The notes: generated from the sequence alone by a model not told the origin. A stretch of 16,065 nucleotides of DNA from Bacillota bacterium (GCA_012512605.1 JAAZDX010000119.1:1-16065); one strand, 5' to 3'; counted from the stretch's first letter, positions 1 through 7,316 are shown. Translations and numbers: made by a program.

Positions 1-593
1 CCGCCAACAAAAGTCCACTTCTTCACCGTACATAAAGAACTGTTCGTCAAACCCCCCGATTTCGGTGAAAATTTCGCGTTTGACCAGAAAACAGCTGCCT
101 TGAACCCAGCGGACCTTTTTTTCCTGGCCAAAGAGGCCTGGACGGTTCTTTTCTCCTTTACCCCGGATTTTACCACCGGCACCCGCATGGTAAATGGTTC
201 CGTCGGGATTAAGAATTTTCGCCCCAATGACCATGGCTTTCTTGTGCCGGGCCGCACTTTGCGTCAACTTGAGGAGCCAATCCTTGGTAAACTTGAGATC
301 CGGGTTTAAAAAGACGATATACTGGCCGGAAGTCATCCTTACCGCTTGGTTCCAGGCTTTCGCACGCCCAGATTCTTTTTTTTGAAGACGAGCTGCATTT
401 TGTCGCGGAAATACTTATCTTGCAACTTTGCTTGTAAAAAGACCTTGCTCTGGTCTGTACTGTTGTTATCGATCACCAATAAGCGGAAGGGTAGTTTGGT
501 ATATTTTCGTAAAGACTGAAAAAACGTGGGCAGGGAAAGCTGGCTCTCGTAAGTGACCATTATAAGGTCAATATGGTTATCCACGCAGATCAT
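1..593 (-). pseudogene. Family 2 glycosyltransferase, frameshifted and cut by the window edge
   Basis: A GT-A fold family 2 glycosyltransferase of the rhamnosyltransferase-like kind, expected to move a sugar from a nucleotide-sugar to a growing glycan at the cytoplasmic face. The first part reads IDLIMVTYES, then LLVIDNNSTD and KNLGV, and hits a stop at 339-341. Translation resumes one frame over at about 363 with AKAWNQAVRMTSGQYIVFLN, giving the NPD metal-site equivalent, then a GSCFLVKREIF segment and FDEQFFMYGEEVDFCWR, which runs off the left edge. The two parts join as NLGV|AKAWNQAV, exactly the family order, so one base is missing near 364-365. The junction is not a homopolymer, so a slippage signal is not apparent; it is a true mutation or a sequencing error. 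Start: ATG at 593 lies directly against AAAGGGG, while GTG at 584 has better spacing (9 bases). An in-frame TGA just upstream of 593 rules out earlier starts. It lies 85 bases after the GT-D gene, same strand. Confidence 0.8.
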
Positions 594-678
594 CCCCTTT
601 CAAGTTGGCCCGGGACCGCGTCGATGGAAAGGGGCAGGGTTTCCGGGTACAAGCTAGTTAGGCTAACACCAGATCCAG

Positions 679-1461
679 TTAGGATTGTTCTGAGTTCTCC
701 TTGGCCGTTTTGGGCTGGGGGTTCCATGGCTGAATTCGGGTGTTGGGCCGGACTGTATACATCATGGTTTTCCCAAAGTCAACCGCAACTTTGTTGTAGC
801 GCTTGGCGATGGCCGGGGCGAGAATCACCGCGTTGACCCCGGCGGAGATTAAGGCTAGATCAAATTGGTATTTACCTACTTTCTTCAGGATGGTGGGGAT
901 TTCGTCATAGTGTTGAAAATTGACGGTGCCTACGATCTTCGGGGGTAAATCTCTGTATTTGCTGGTAATTTGTTTCGCGTAGTCGTCGGCCCATTTCGAG
1001 ATGAGGAGGGTGCGGTATTGGTGGATAATCTTCCAGAAATAGCGGTAAGAGACCATCTTACGGTTACAGAAGACATAGCAGAGCTGACGGGGCTGCAGAT
1101 CGTAATAGTCGAAGATCTTGTTGGTGAGGGACCGTTTAAATCTGGTCGGTGCGGAGACTTCATCGTTCTGGGTACGACAGATGCCGACAATGTCGGCGGC
1201 TTTGATCCCTTTTAGCATCTGGTCGCGGAGGGTAAGGTTGGGCAGGGCAACGCCTTTTCTTCCGGACCGGCTATCCCGCACCCAATAGGTCTGTTCCAGT
1301 TTTTTGTTGCTGAGGAATTTACCCTGGGCGAGAACGATGTTTTCACCATCGCCGATGCGGACCAGGGAAAAAGGTTTCTTTTGGCGGAGGGCGCGGTGAA
1401 TCTGGCGTAAGACTTCTAGCTCGGTGAGGAGTTTGTTGTCGGGAAAGTCCTTAAGAGACAT
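679..1461 (-). CDS. GT-D fold putative glycosyltransferase (DUF1792/SP_1767-like)
   Basis: A 260-residue protein whose N-terminus carries FSLVRIGDGE (residues 31-40), the signature of the GT-D glycosyltransferase fold, in which the D-x-E pair (here D38 and E40) coordinates the nucleotide-sugar metal. The C-terminal part (FDLALISAGVNAVILAPAIA, then VAVDFGKTM) fits the closing Rossmann-like section of that family. No signal peptide or membrane segment is visible, so it should act in the cytosol. In streptococci a GT-D enzyme adds glucose to the glycan of a serine-rich adhesin; here the acceptor is unknown, and the sugar-gene neighbours suggest a polysaccharide or glycoprotein glycan. The frame stays open to 1620, but the start at 1461 is chosen because AAGGAGG lies at 1470-1476 with 8-base spacing and the upstream part overlaps the previous gene. 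It overlaps the preceding glycosyltransferase by 11 bases, so translation is probably coupled. Fold assignment is from motif recognition; activity is inferred. Confidence 0.75.
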   Translation of the reverse strand: MSLKDFPDNKLLTELEVLRQIHRALRQKKPFSLVRIGDGENIVLAQGKFLSNKKLEQTYWVRDSRSGRKGVALPNLTLRDQMLKGIKAADIVGICRTQNDEVSAPTRFKRSLTNKIFDYYDLQPRQLCYVFCNRKMVSYRYFWKIIHQYRTLLISKWADDYAKQITSKYRDLPPKIVGTVNFQHYDEIPTILKKVGKYQFDLALISAGVNAVILAPAIAKRYNKVAVDFGKTMMYTVRPNTRIQPWNPQPKTAKENSEQS

Positions 1462-2299
1462 AGTTCGGTCCTCCTTCGGTGGTGGACCGGCTTTGCTCCA
1501 CTTGCTGCGCGGCGGTGAGCAAGGTTTGAACCTCGGCGATCTGGTGCTCAGGGTAACCGAACCGCCGCATGATTTCTGCTTCCGCCGGGCCGAGGACGAA
1601 ACTTTTTTTCCAGGTCTCAAAGTCGCTCCGGGTTTCCTTCCTTTTCACATAGAAGAGTTTCCAGGCCCCATAAAGCGGATCCGATTCCTCGGTCCGCCCT
1701 AGACTGGTGCAAACATGGGAAGTTAAATAGGCTTTCTTTAGACCAAGTTGATTTGCTTTCCGCTCGTAATCCCGTTCTCCCACGCCATAGAGGGGAAGGT
1801 CGGTTAAGTAAAAGTGTTTTCGCCATAACTGTTTATCAATCATCATGCACCAGAAAAGTACGGTGCTGCGCCGGAATTCCAGAGTGTAACCGTTTTTTTT
1901 CACCTGCTGACGAGGGTTTTCTTTGATCGCGACGGGAAGGAGCGCCACATAGGCCAGGGTTGGGAAGTCCTTTAGGGCTTGGTGCATGGCGGCGGTCCAA
2001 TTTTTCCGGGGGACCAGCACATCATCGTCAAGCTTGACCAGATATTGACCTTGGGCCTGTTCGGCACCGTATTGGAACCCGGGCATACAGCCGATGTTTC
2101 TTCCCGGATCCAAAATACGGACCCGAGGGTGTTTGAACTCCCGGAGAAAGGCCAAGGCATCTTCATAGGGGGGATGGTTATTGATCAAGATTAACTCACT
2201 GTTGTGGTCCGTACTGACCAGCGCTGCTTCGACACATTTCTTAATCAAAGGTAAGGTGTTGTAACAATTGATGATAATCGAAAATCGCAACCTGCTCAT
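1451..2299 (-). CDS. Family 2 glycosyltransferase
   Basis: A 282-residue GT-A fold glycosyltransferase. It opens with FSIIINCYNTLPLIKKCVEA, typical of the family nucleotide-binding strand, then ELILINNHP, and a clear metal-binding LDDDV motif (D91-D93) after GQYLVKL. A later GVGERDYERKANQLGLKKAY segment corresponds to the acceptor-side acidic (ED-like) region. No membrane segment is visible, so it is cytosolic or peripheral. Donor and acceptor cannot be told from sequence. It is the first gene of a three-gene minus-strand cluster (then GT-D, then the frameshifted transferase) and is divergent from the CgeB-like gene across a 278-base gap. Start: ATG at 2299 has AAAGG directly against it and AAGAGG about 10 bases upstream; TTG three codons later would have ideal spacing from AAAGG, so the true N-terminus may be MRFSIIINCYN. 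Confidence 0.85.
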   Translation of the reverse strand: MSRLRFSIIINCYNTLPLIKKCVEAALVSTDHNSELILINNHPPYEDALAFLREFKHPRVRILDPGRNIGCMPGFQYGAEQAQGQYLVKLDDDVLVPRKNWTAAMHQALKDFPTLAYVALLPVAIKENPRQQVKKNGYTLEFRRSTVLFWCMMIDKQLWRKHFYLTDLPLYGVGERDYERKANQLGLKKAYLTSHVCTSLGRTEESDPLYGAWKLFYVKRKETRSDFETWKKSFVLGPAEAEIMRRFGYPEHQIAEVQTLLTAAQQVEQSRSTTEGGPNYVS

Positions 2300-2577
2300 C
2301 CTTTCTGGTACCTCTTTTCTTTAGTGTACGGTCTAGCAGCGTCTGGCGTGATGTGGTCAAGGCATTTTCAAATAGTCACCCCCTCAATAGCTGAAGGTAT
2401 TGAAAGGAAGAGAGGAGCTTGTTTTTGCCGGATGGCCAGCAGGCGGCGTGGGAAGCTTCGCATAGCGTCAATCCTGGTAGAAGGGCCTTTTAGCTAAACA
2501 AGTTGTTCCTCCAAAAAGGTTGATCTCATATAATATTCCGAATTAGAAACCGGTTAATGACCAAAGGAGGAAAGAAG
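2300..2577. other. Divergent intergenic region between two glycosyltransferase genes
   Basis: This 278-base gap separates the minus-strand transferase (start 2299) from the plus-strand CgeB-like gene (start 2578). It must hold promoters for both directions, but only a TATAAT at 2529-2534 on the plus strand stands out. No convincing minus-strand promoter was found. No RNA gene, repeat or conserved reading frame is recognisable; short open frames around 2430-2495 have no family resemblance. Confidence 0.5.
2503..2534 (+). promoter_or_regulatory. Candidate sigma-A promoter for the CgeB-like gene
   Basis: A perfect -10 hexamer TATAAT lies at 2529-2534, 43 bases before the chosen ATG at 2578. The only -35-like hexamer, TTGTTC at 2503-2508, is 20 bases away, which is longer than the usual 17, so the -35 assignment is weak. 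The -10 is the reliable part. Confidence 0.35.
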
Positions 2578-3648
2578 ATGAGGGTCCTGTTTGTTGATTC
2601 GGGAGCAATGGGCTTTCACTACCGCTATGCCTATGATATTTTTTTGACCTTAAAGAAGATGAAGCATAAAGTGCGGCAGGTTAACCCACGGAACCTTTCT
2701 TCCCACCTCATCAGAGAGTTCCGGCCGGAAGTGTTATTGGTGGTGCATGGAAACCGCACCCCCCTCGAACAGGTTCATTATGCCCGGTCTTTAGGGGTGA
2801 AAACTGTTCTGTGGTTAGTGGAAGATCCCTATGAGATCGATTTGCACCGTGGCCCGATGGTTGAAGCCTATGACCTCGTTTTTACCAATGAACGGCAGGC
2901 TGTTGCCGAGTATAACCATCCCCGTGTCTTTTATCTACCCTGGTGTTGTAATCCCGAGGTTCACCGCCGCCTGAAGACGGAAGAGGAATACCAAAGCGAT
3001 CTCTGTTTTGTCGGGATGGGCTTTCCTAACCGACTGAAGGTTTTGAATGCGATTGCGCCCTTCCTGAAAAAATTGAACGTTAAATTAATCGGGGTCTGGA
3101 ACCGCTGGGGAGAATTACATCCCGATCTGCGGAAGTTCGTCCGACCGGTGATCCATGATTTTCATGAGGTGCAAAAGTACTTTAACGGGGCTAAGATCAA
3201 TCTAAACATCCACCGGGATCCGGTTGATCCGCCGTCCGGAAATAGCCGGGGTGTGGGCGCAACCAGCCCGAATGACCGGGCTTTTGCTTTAGCGGGCTGT
3301 GGCGCTTTCCAGATTGTCGACTCAACGCGACCCGATCTTTTTAAATATTTCACCCCCGACAAAGAGATCGTGAATTTTTCCACTCCCGATGATTTGGCGG
3401 AAAAAATAAAATACTACCTGTGTAAAAGAAAACTGCGCCGCCAGATCGGCGACGCGGCGCACCAAAGGGCCTATCGCGAACACACGTATTACCACCGTTT
3501 GCAGCAGATCTTTGCTGAGGTAGCCAAATTACCCTCTTCCTATTGGGCGCGGGTCAGTCTGCGGCGGCCGGTGGCCTTTTCCTTTCACGATGGTTATCTG
3601 CAGCAAGATGGGATCTGGACCTTTGAGCCCCCGCGGGGAGTTAAATAA
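2578..3648 (+). CDS. CgeB-like glycosyltransferase
   Basis: A 356-residue protein resembling the spore maturation CgeB / DUF3880 plus Glyco_trans_1_2 family, a GT-B fold. The N-terminal half shows MRVLFVDSG, VEDPYEID (81-88), YDLVFTNE and YLPWCCNPEVHR (119-130), all typical of CgeB-like proteins. The C-terminal half has DLCFVGMGFPNRL, then NDRAFALAGCGAFQIVDS and PDLFKYFTPDKEIVNFS, the usual donor-binding end of the family. In Bacillus CgeB helps decorate the outermost spore layer; many relatives glycosylate surface polysaccharides or flagella. Which role applies here is not shown. Start: ATG at 2578 is preferred over the in-frame ATG at 2557 because AAAGGAGG (2563-2570) has 7-base spacing to 2578 and lies inside the longer frame. 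It is the only plus-strand gene in the sugar locus and overlaps the convergent transferase by 8 bases at their stop codons. Confidence 0.85.
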   Translation: MRVLFVDSGAMGFHYRYAYDIFLTLKKMKHKVRQVNPRNLSSHLIREFRPEVLLVVHGNRTPLEQVHYARSLGVKTVLWLVEDPYEIDLHRGPMVEAYDLVFTNERQAVAEYNHPRVFYLPWCCNPEVHRRLKTEEEYQSDLCFVGMGFPNRLKVLNAIAPFLKKLNVKLIGVWNRWGELHPDLRKFVRPVIHDFHEVQKYFNGAKINLNIHRDPVDPPSGNSRGVGATSPNDRAFALAGCGAFQIVDSTRPDLFKYFTPDKEIVNFSTPDDLAEKIKYYLCKRKLRRQIGDAAHQRAYREHTYYHRLQQIFAEVAKLPSSYWARVSLRRPVAFSFHDGYLQQDGIWTFEPPRGVK

Positions 3649-4435
3649 AGGCTTGTTCCCCGGGGAAAACCGGCGCCTCGTCCGCAAACAAGCGGTCCCA
3701 TCCGTACTCTTGTAAATAGGTCGCCCATTTCCGACGGAAATACGCCCAACTGGCTGTGGCCATTTTTTCGTTTACCACTGGATCACTGCGGTTGAAAGAA
3801 GCATGGACCGCGTGTTCAATCAGGACATCACAGGCGATCCGTAACTGGTAGCCTTTTTCACGAATCCGGAGGGCCAGGTCAAAGTCGTCGGCGCCCAACG
3901 CCAGCTTTTCATCGAAAAGACCGATTTCAGTCGGCAAGCGACGGTCAAAAAGGACCAGACAGCCAATGAGGAATTTGGCCCGCTGCGACTGGCGGGCGTA
4001 AAGGGCGGCGAATTTCCGGTCGGCAGCCGGTAAAGAGCGGGAGAAAGCCCGGGGGCCGGCCCATTGCTTGCCGCCAATCCCCAGGCTTTTGGGGCCAACC
4101 ATCAAAGTCAAAGGGTGTTGATTTAGGTGCCAGATGAGCCGGTTTGCCCAGTTTGGAGGGGTGATGACATCCGGATTCATCGTTACCAGATAGCGGCCGG
4201 TGGCAAGCTCAAGGCCTTGGTTACAGGCGACAGCGTAACCTAAGTTTTCGGGATTGAAGATGATGCGGATGCGGGGGTTGTTTAGAGCGTGGAGCCAGAC
4301 GACGGAATCATCGGTGGAACAATTGTCGATAATGATTATCTCGTGGGGGGTCGTCGTCGTGGTAGCCAGTGCCGCCAGGCACTGCGCCAAAAAAGGACGG
4401 GCATTATAGTTGACAATAATGATGCTTAACTCCAT
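3641..4435 (-). CDS. Family 2 glycosyltransferase (rhamnosyltransferase-like)
   Basis: A 264-residue GT-A glycosyltransferase of the WbbL/rhamnosyltransferase-like branch. It begins MELSIIIVNYNARPFLAQCL, followed by HEIIIIDNCSTDDS (31-44), ENLGYAVACNQGLELATG and MNPDV, where N-P-D (87-89) takes the place of the DxD metal motif as is common in this branch. GADDFDLALRIREKGY is the acceptor-side acidic motif. No membrane segment is seen. Donor is unknown; dTDP-rhamnose is a reasonable guess given the RmlA gene at the head of this cluster, but is inference. Start: ATG at 4435 with GGAGG at 4443-4447 and 7-base spacing; the frame is open further upstream, but only within the previous gene. It overlaps that gene by 10 bases and is the last of the RmlA-led cluster, ending tail to tail with the CgeB-like gene. 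Confidence 0.87.
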   Translation of the reverse strand: MELSIIIVNYNARPFLAQCLAALATTTTTPHEIIIIDNCSTDDSVVWLHALNNPRIRIIFNPENLGYAVACNQGLELATGRYLVTMNPDVITPPNWANRLIWHLNQHPLTLMVGPKSLGIGGKQWAGPRAFSRSLPAADRKFAALYARQSQRAKFLIGCLVLFDRRLPTEIGLFDEKLALGADDFDLALRIREKGYQLRIACDVLIEHAVHASFNRSDPVVNEKMATASWAYFRRKWATYLQEYGWDRLFADEAPVFPGEQAFI

Positions 4436-5163
4436 AACAAGGCCTCCACATCTTCTCCCCGCCAACGCCGCAGCTGTGGACGGGAATTTAGAATTGACCG
4501 GTAGTGGACCAGCGGACAGAATTCCCCCTGCGGGTCGAGGTGAAGATAGCGCCGGTATTTCTCCTGGTGCTCCCACTGGTGGGCATACCCGAGGTGGAGG
4601 AGGGGGATGGCGCTATCAAACCTGGGCATACGGTAGGCTTCTTGGGGGAAACGCCCGCAGTGCAGAGTGCGGGGGGCCCAATGGTAAGTCCGGTTTTTTT
4701 GGTAGCGGTGCAGACAGGCGGTGCGTCCGCAGGCTGGATGCCACCAGCGGTCCACTCGGTAATGGCGGAAATCCCCCCAAAAATGGTAGACGGGGAAGGT
4801 GATCAGTTCATACTGGGTCTGCTGTAAGAAGGCGGATATTTCCCGCCCGTTCCGGGTTTCAAAGATCTCATCGGCGTCGACGGCCAAGATCCAGTCCGGG
4901 TTGAGTTCGACGGTTAGCTGCCACAGTTTTTCGCGGAGTTGGGCTTCGTTATGGGGAAAAAGGGGTGTGGACAAGCGTTCGAACCGGATCACCCGTGGGT
5001 GGGCCCGGCAGAGTTCGGGAGTATGGTCGGTGGAGGCGTCATCCAGGATGACAATACCATCGGCCAGGGTGCTGAGCCGGTCTAAAACCGGCTGTAAAAA
5101 ACGGTTGGCTTCGTTCCGGACGGCCATCATCGCCAGCAGCGTCGGTCTTTTAAGGTAATTCAT
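4426..5163 (-). CDS. Family 2 glycosyltransferase with DAD metal motif
   Basis: A 245-residue GT-A glycosyltransferase. It starts TLLAMMAVRNEANRFLQPVL, a form common in transferases that use an MxxRNE opening, then GIVILDDASTDHT (37-49) and WILAVDADEIFE (91-102) with the D96-A-D98 metal site. The rest is rich in Trp, His and Arg (for example YHFWGDF, RWWHPACGRT and LHLGYAHQWEHQEKYRRY), as seen in proteins of this branch. It should be cytosolic or peripheral; the sugar and acceptor are unknown. Start: ATG at 5163 has GGGGAGGGG at 5168-5176 only 4 bases away; the frame stays open up to 5367 but that part lies within the upstream gene and is Ser/Thr-rich shadow sequence. It overlaps the upstream transferase by 14 bases and the downstream one by 10, so the three are probably translated in a coupled way. 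Confidence 0.87.
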   Translation of the reverse strand: MNYLKRPTLLAMMAVRNEANRFLQPVLDRLSTLADGIVILDDASTDHTPELCRAHPRVIRFERLSTPLFPHNEAQLREKLWQLTVELNPDWILAVDADEIFETRNGREISAFLQQTQYELITFPVYHFWGDFRHYRVDRWWHPACGRTACLHRYQKNRTYHWAPRTLHCGRFPQEAYRMPRFDSAIPLLHLGYAHQWEHQEKYRRYLHLDPQGEFCPLVHYRSILNSRPQLRRWRGEDVEALLWS

Positions 5164-5899
5164 GCTTCCCCTCCCCGGTTTGCCATTTGCGGTCAAAATA
5201 AGCTTTGCTTTGCTGGAAATAGGTTTGTAAGCGCCGCCGGTTGCGACAACTGCCGTTGACGAGATGGATGACGCGGCTGGTGGGGATATAAAGGACTTTA
5301 TACCCATGGCGGCGGGCGTTGTAACTATAGTCGGTCTCCTCGAAGTAGTGGAAGTAGTTTTCGTCAAAGTAACCCAGCTCCGGCAGGAGCGCTCTTTTCA
5401 GGCCTAGACAGGCACCGCATACGCTGAGGCAGGTCGTGGGTTCGGCAAAAAGGGCGGGATCATCGGGAACACCCCACCCACGGATCTGGGGTGCGGTTTC
5501 CTTACCAACCACGCCGGCCCCGACCAGGTAACCATCGGGACTGACCAAACGGGGTCCGACCACGGCCACCTCCGGATCTTGTAAGGCCGTAATCAGCGGG
5601 GGGAGCCAACCCTCCGTCACCAAAGTGTCACTGTTGAGGATAAAGATGTACGGAGCGTTTCCGGCTTTGATCCCCTGGTTACAAGCCGCGGCGTACCCCC
5701 GGTTTTCGCGGTTGAAAAGCCCCGTAACCCAGGGTAAACTGCGGATGAAGGCGACGCTCCCGTCGGTGCTGCCGTTATCCACCACCCAAAGGTGGTAGGA
5801 GTCAGGCCCGCCACTGAACTGGCGAAGGCTGGCTAAACAACCGGCTAAAAGTTTTTTCGTGTTGAAATTGACGACGATCAGATCAACCGTCTCTTTCAT
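5150..5899 (-). CDS. Family 2 glycosyltransferase (rhamnosyltransferase-like)
   Basis: A 249-residue GT-A glycosyltransferase. Motifs in order: VDLIVVNFNTKKLLAGCLAS, LWVVDNGSTDGS (37-48), ENRGYAAACNQGIKAG, then FILNSDT with N89-S-D91 in the metal-site position, CGACLGLKRALLPELGYFDE, and YFEETDYSYNARRHGYKVLY as the acceptor-side acidic motif. This layout matches the rhamnosyltransferase-like branch of GT2. No membrane helix is visible. Start: ATG at 5899 with AAGGAGG at 5905-5911 (5-base spacing); a GTG at 5926 is in frame but sits upstream of this ribosome binding site. It follows the RmlA-type gene by 79 bases, within which a possible separate promoter is seen, and overlaps the next transferase by 14 bases. 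Confidence 0.87.
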   Translation of the reverse strand: MKETVDLIVVNFNTKKLLAGCLASLRQFSGGPDSYHLWVVDNGSTDGSVAFIRSLPWVTGLFNRENRGYAAACNQGIKAGNAPYIFILNSDTLVTEGWLPPLITALQDPEVAVVGPRLVSPDGYLVGAGVVGKETAPQIRGWGVPDDPALFAEPTTCLSVCGACLGLKRALLPELGYFDENYFHYFEETDYSYNARRHGYKVLYIPTSRVIHLVNGSCRNRRRLQTYFQQSKAYFDRKWQTGEGKHELP

Positions 5900-5926
5900 C
5901 CCTTCCTCCTTACTCTTTCTGACCAC

Positions 5927-5955
5927 ATATTTTGTCAGAGCGGTGACAAGGTCAA
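5927..5955 (-). promoter_or_regulatory. Candidate promoter for the three-transferase cluster
   Basis: Read on the minus strand, TTGACC (5955-5950) matches the -35 consensus in five of six positions and is followed after 17 bases by AAATAT (5932-5927), a weak -10. It lies 28 bases before the ATG at 5899 and just after the RmlA-type gene, so the transferases may have their own transcript as well as read-through. There is no terminator-like hairpin between the two genes. Confidence 0.35.
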
Positions 5956-5978
5956 CTCCAAGTCAAATCTCCTGCTGG

Positions 5979-7031
5979 CTAAAGTTCCAGGATGGCATCG
6001 GCCCCGACCAGCAGCGAATGGGCGGCGGCCATTTTTTGCTGACCGTTAATACGGACCCTTTCCCCGATAATACTGCCAGTGAGGGTCACCCCTTTTAAGT
6101 GGGCGTCAGCAAATACCAGCGTGTGACTTAAGTTACAGTCGACAATTTCGGTGCCATCACCAACGGCCAAGTAGGGGCCGAGCGTTGAGCCGCTGATCCG
6201 ACAGCCGGCCCCGATCGTGACCGGGCCTTTCACCCGACAGTTCTTCAGGGTCGACCCTTGCGCCACTTTTAATACCCCTTTGACCGTCGATTTTTTCACT
6301 TCGCCGTCGACGGCGGAGGTTAATTTCTTCAGTAAATACTGGTTGGTGGCAAGGAGGTCGGTTACCGTGCCCGTATCCTTCCACCATCCGGAGAAAAGAT
6401 GGTAGTTAACGTCTTTGCCTTCGGTGATCAGTTGCTGGATTGCATCGGTGATCTCCAATTCACCCCGGGCTGAAGGGCTAATTACCCTGACAGCCTGGTG
6501 GATTGCGGGGGAAAAAAGGTACACCCCGACCAGCGCCAGGTTGCTCTGGGGCTTTACCGGCTTTTCTTCGACATGGACGACGTTTTTGCCGTCGATCTGG
6601 GCAACCCCAAAGTGGCGGGGGTTTTTGACCCGCCTTAAGAGGAGGAGCGCGTCGGGTTTTTCACGTACAAACCGGTTGACCAAGGGGCGAAGCGGTTCGT
6701 CCAAGATATTATCGCCCAAGTACATCAGGAATGGGGTGTTACCCAGTGCTTCCCGGGCCAGGAGGACGGTATGGGCCAGACCAAGAGGCGTGGGCTGGTC
6801 AACGAAGGTGAAGACAAACCCCCACGGGTTGGTTTTGCGCAAAAGCTCGACGATGGGTTTTCCGTTGGGGCCAATGATGATCACAACCTCACGGATGGTT
6901 GTGGTCGCCAGGGAATCGAGGATGTGAAATAAAATCGGTTGGTGTGCGAGGGGGAGGAGAACTTTCGGTTGCGTATGGGTAAAGGGGCGGAGCCGTGTTC
7001 CCTCTCCGCCACAAAGAAGAAGTGCTTTCAA
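5979..7031 (-). CDS. rmlA: Glucose-1-phosphate thymidylyltransferase, long form
   Basis: Nucleotidyltransferase that joins glucose 1-phosphate to dTTP (or a related NTP), the first step towards dTDP-sugars such as dTDP-rhamnose; cytosolic. From the TTG start the protein is 350 residues, near the usual length of the long-form family. Visible motifs: KALLLCGGEGTRLRP with the nucleotide loop at residues 8-16, PK (22-23), QPTPLGLAH (79-87), the GDN metal site (106-108), HVEEKP, and SGWWKDTGT. After about residue 255 come left-handed beta-helix-like hexapeptide turns (VTIGAGCRISGSTLGPYLAVG), the extra domain of the long form. Start: TTG at 7031 gives M-K-A-L-L-L, the normal family N-terminus, and has AGGGT a few bases upstream. 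ATG at 7070 would add 13 residues, lacks a ribosome binding site and would lie only about 9 bases from the start point implied by TATAAT at 7091-7086. Substrate specificity within the family is inferred. rmlB, C and D are not in the window. Confidence 0.85.
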   Translation of the reverse strand: MKALLLCGGEGTRLRPFTHTQPKVLLPLAHQPILFHILDSLATTTIREVVIIIGPNGKPIVELLRKTNPWGFVFTFVDQPTPLGLAHTVLLAREALGNTPFLMYLGDNILDEPLRPLVNRFVREKPDALLLLRRVKNPRHFGVAQIDGKNVVHVEEKPVKPQSNLALVGVYLFSPAIHQAVRVISPSARGELEITDAIQQLITEGKDVNYHLFSGWWKDTGTVTDLLATNQYLLKKLTSAVDGEVKKSTVKGVLKVAQGSTLKNCRVKGPVTIGAGCRISGSTLGPYLAVGDGTEIVDCNLSHTLVFADAHLKGVTLTGSIIGERVRINGQQKMAAAHSLLVGADAILEL

Positions 7032-7085
7032 GACTGACCCTGCTTTCGTAGTTTTTGAGGAGTCGCTCATGCTGGACAAAGGAGG

Positions 7086-7091
7086 ATTATA
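7086..7091 (-). promoter_or_regulatory. Candidate -10 element for rmlA
   Basis: TATAAT on the minus strand (7091 to 7086). No good -35 lies 16-18 bases upstream, so only the -10 is supported. Its position implies a transcript starting near 7079, which fits a TTG start at 7031 with a leader of about 48 bases better than the ATG at 7070. Confidence 0.35.
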
Positions 7092-7248
7092 GGAAAGAGT
7101 CTTGCTCTGCTTACTGCTGACGCCGCGAGTCAACGCAATGAAGCCTAGCTGTAAGCCACCGGCAAGGTGCTCCCGGCGTGCTGGGGCAAAGCGCCGGACT
7201 TGAGTTTAGGTTAGTCTAGGATCGTAAGGTTTTAGCTTAGCTGATATA

Positions 7249-7277
7249 TTTGCGATTTAGTTCATATTGTTCGCAAA
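7249..7277. promoter_or_regulatory. Inverted repeat, possible operator
   Basis: TTTGCGA at 7249-7255 and its exact reverse complement TCGCAAA at 7271-7277, separated by an AT-rich 15-base spacer. Centre-to-centre spacing of the half sites is about two helical turns, the geometry of a dimeric repressor site; it is not followed by a T-run, so it is not a typical terminator. The binding protein, if any, is unknown. Confidence 0.3.
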
Positions 7278-7316
7278 GATCGTGTAAAAAGCGAGCGACC
7301 AGCGACGAGCAACGAG

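Noticed and set aside
363..366. Programmed frameshift in the broken glycosyltransferase
   Set aside because: No slippery heptamer or following structure at the junction; an A-run lies about ten bases upstream, but the NLGV part after it is still in the first frame.
594..678. Possible terminator between the GT-D gene and the frameshifted transferase
   Set aside because: No stable stem followed by a T-run on the minus strand.
2434..2499. Short plus-strand frame (21 codons) in the divergent gap
   Set aside because: Poor ribosome binding site spacing and no recognisable family; probably chance.
4410..4827. Long plus-strand open frames across the GT2 genes (also around 6415-6927)
   Set aside because: They are antisense to genes with clear family motifs, have no ribosome binding site and show low-complexity Gly/Arg/Pro/Ser composition typical of shadow frames.
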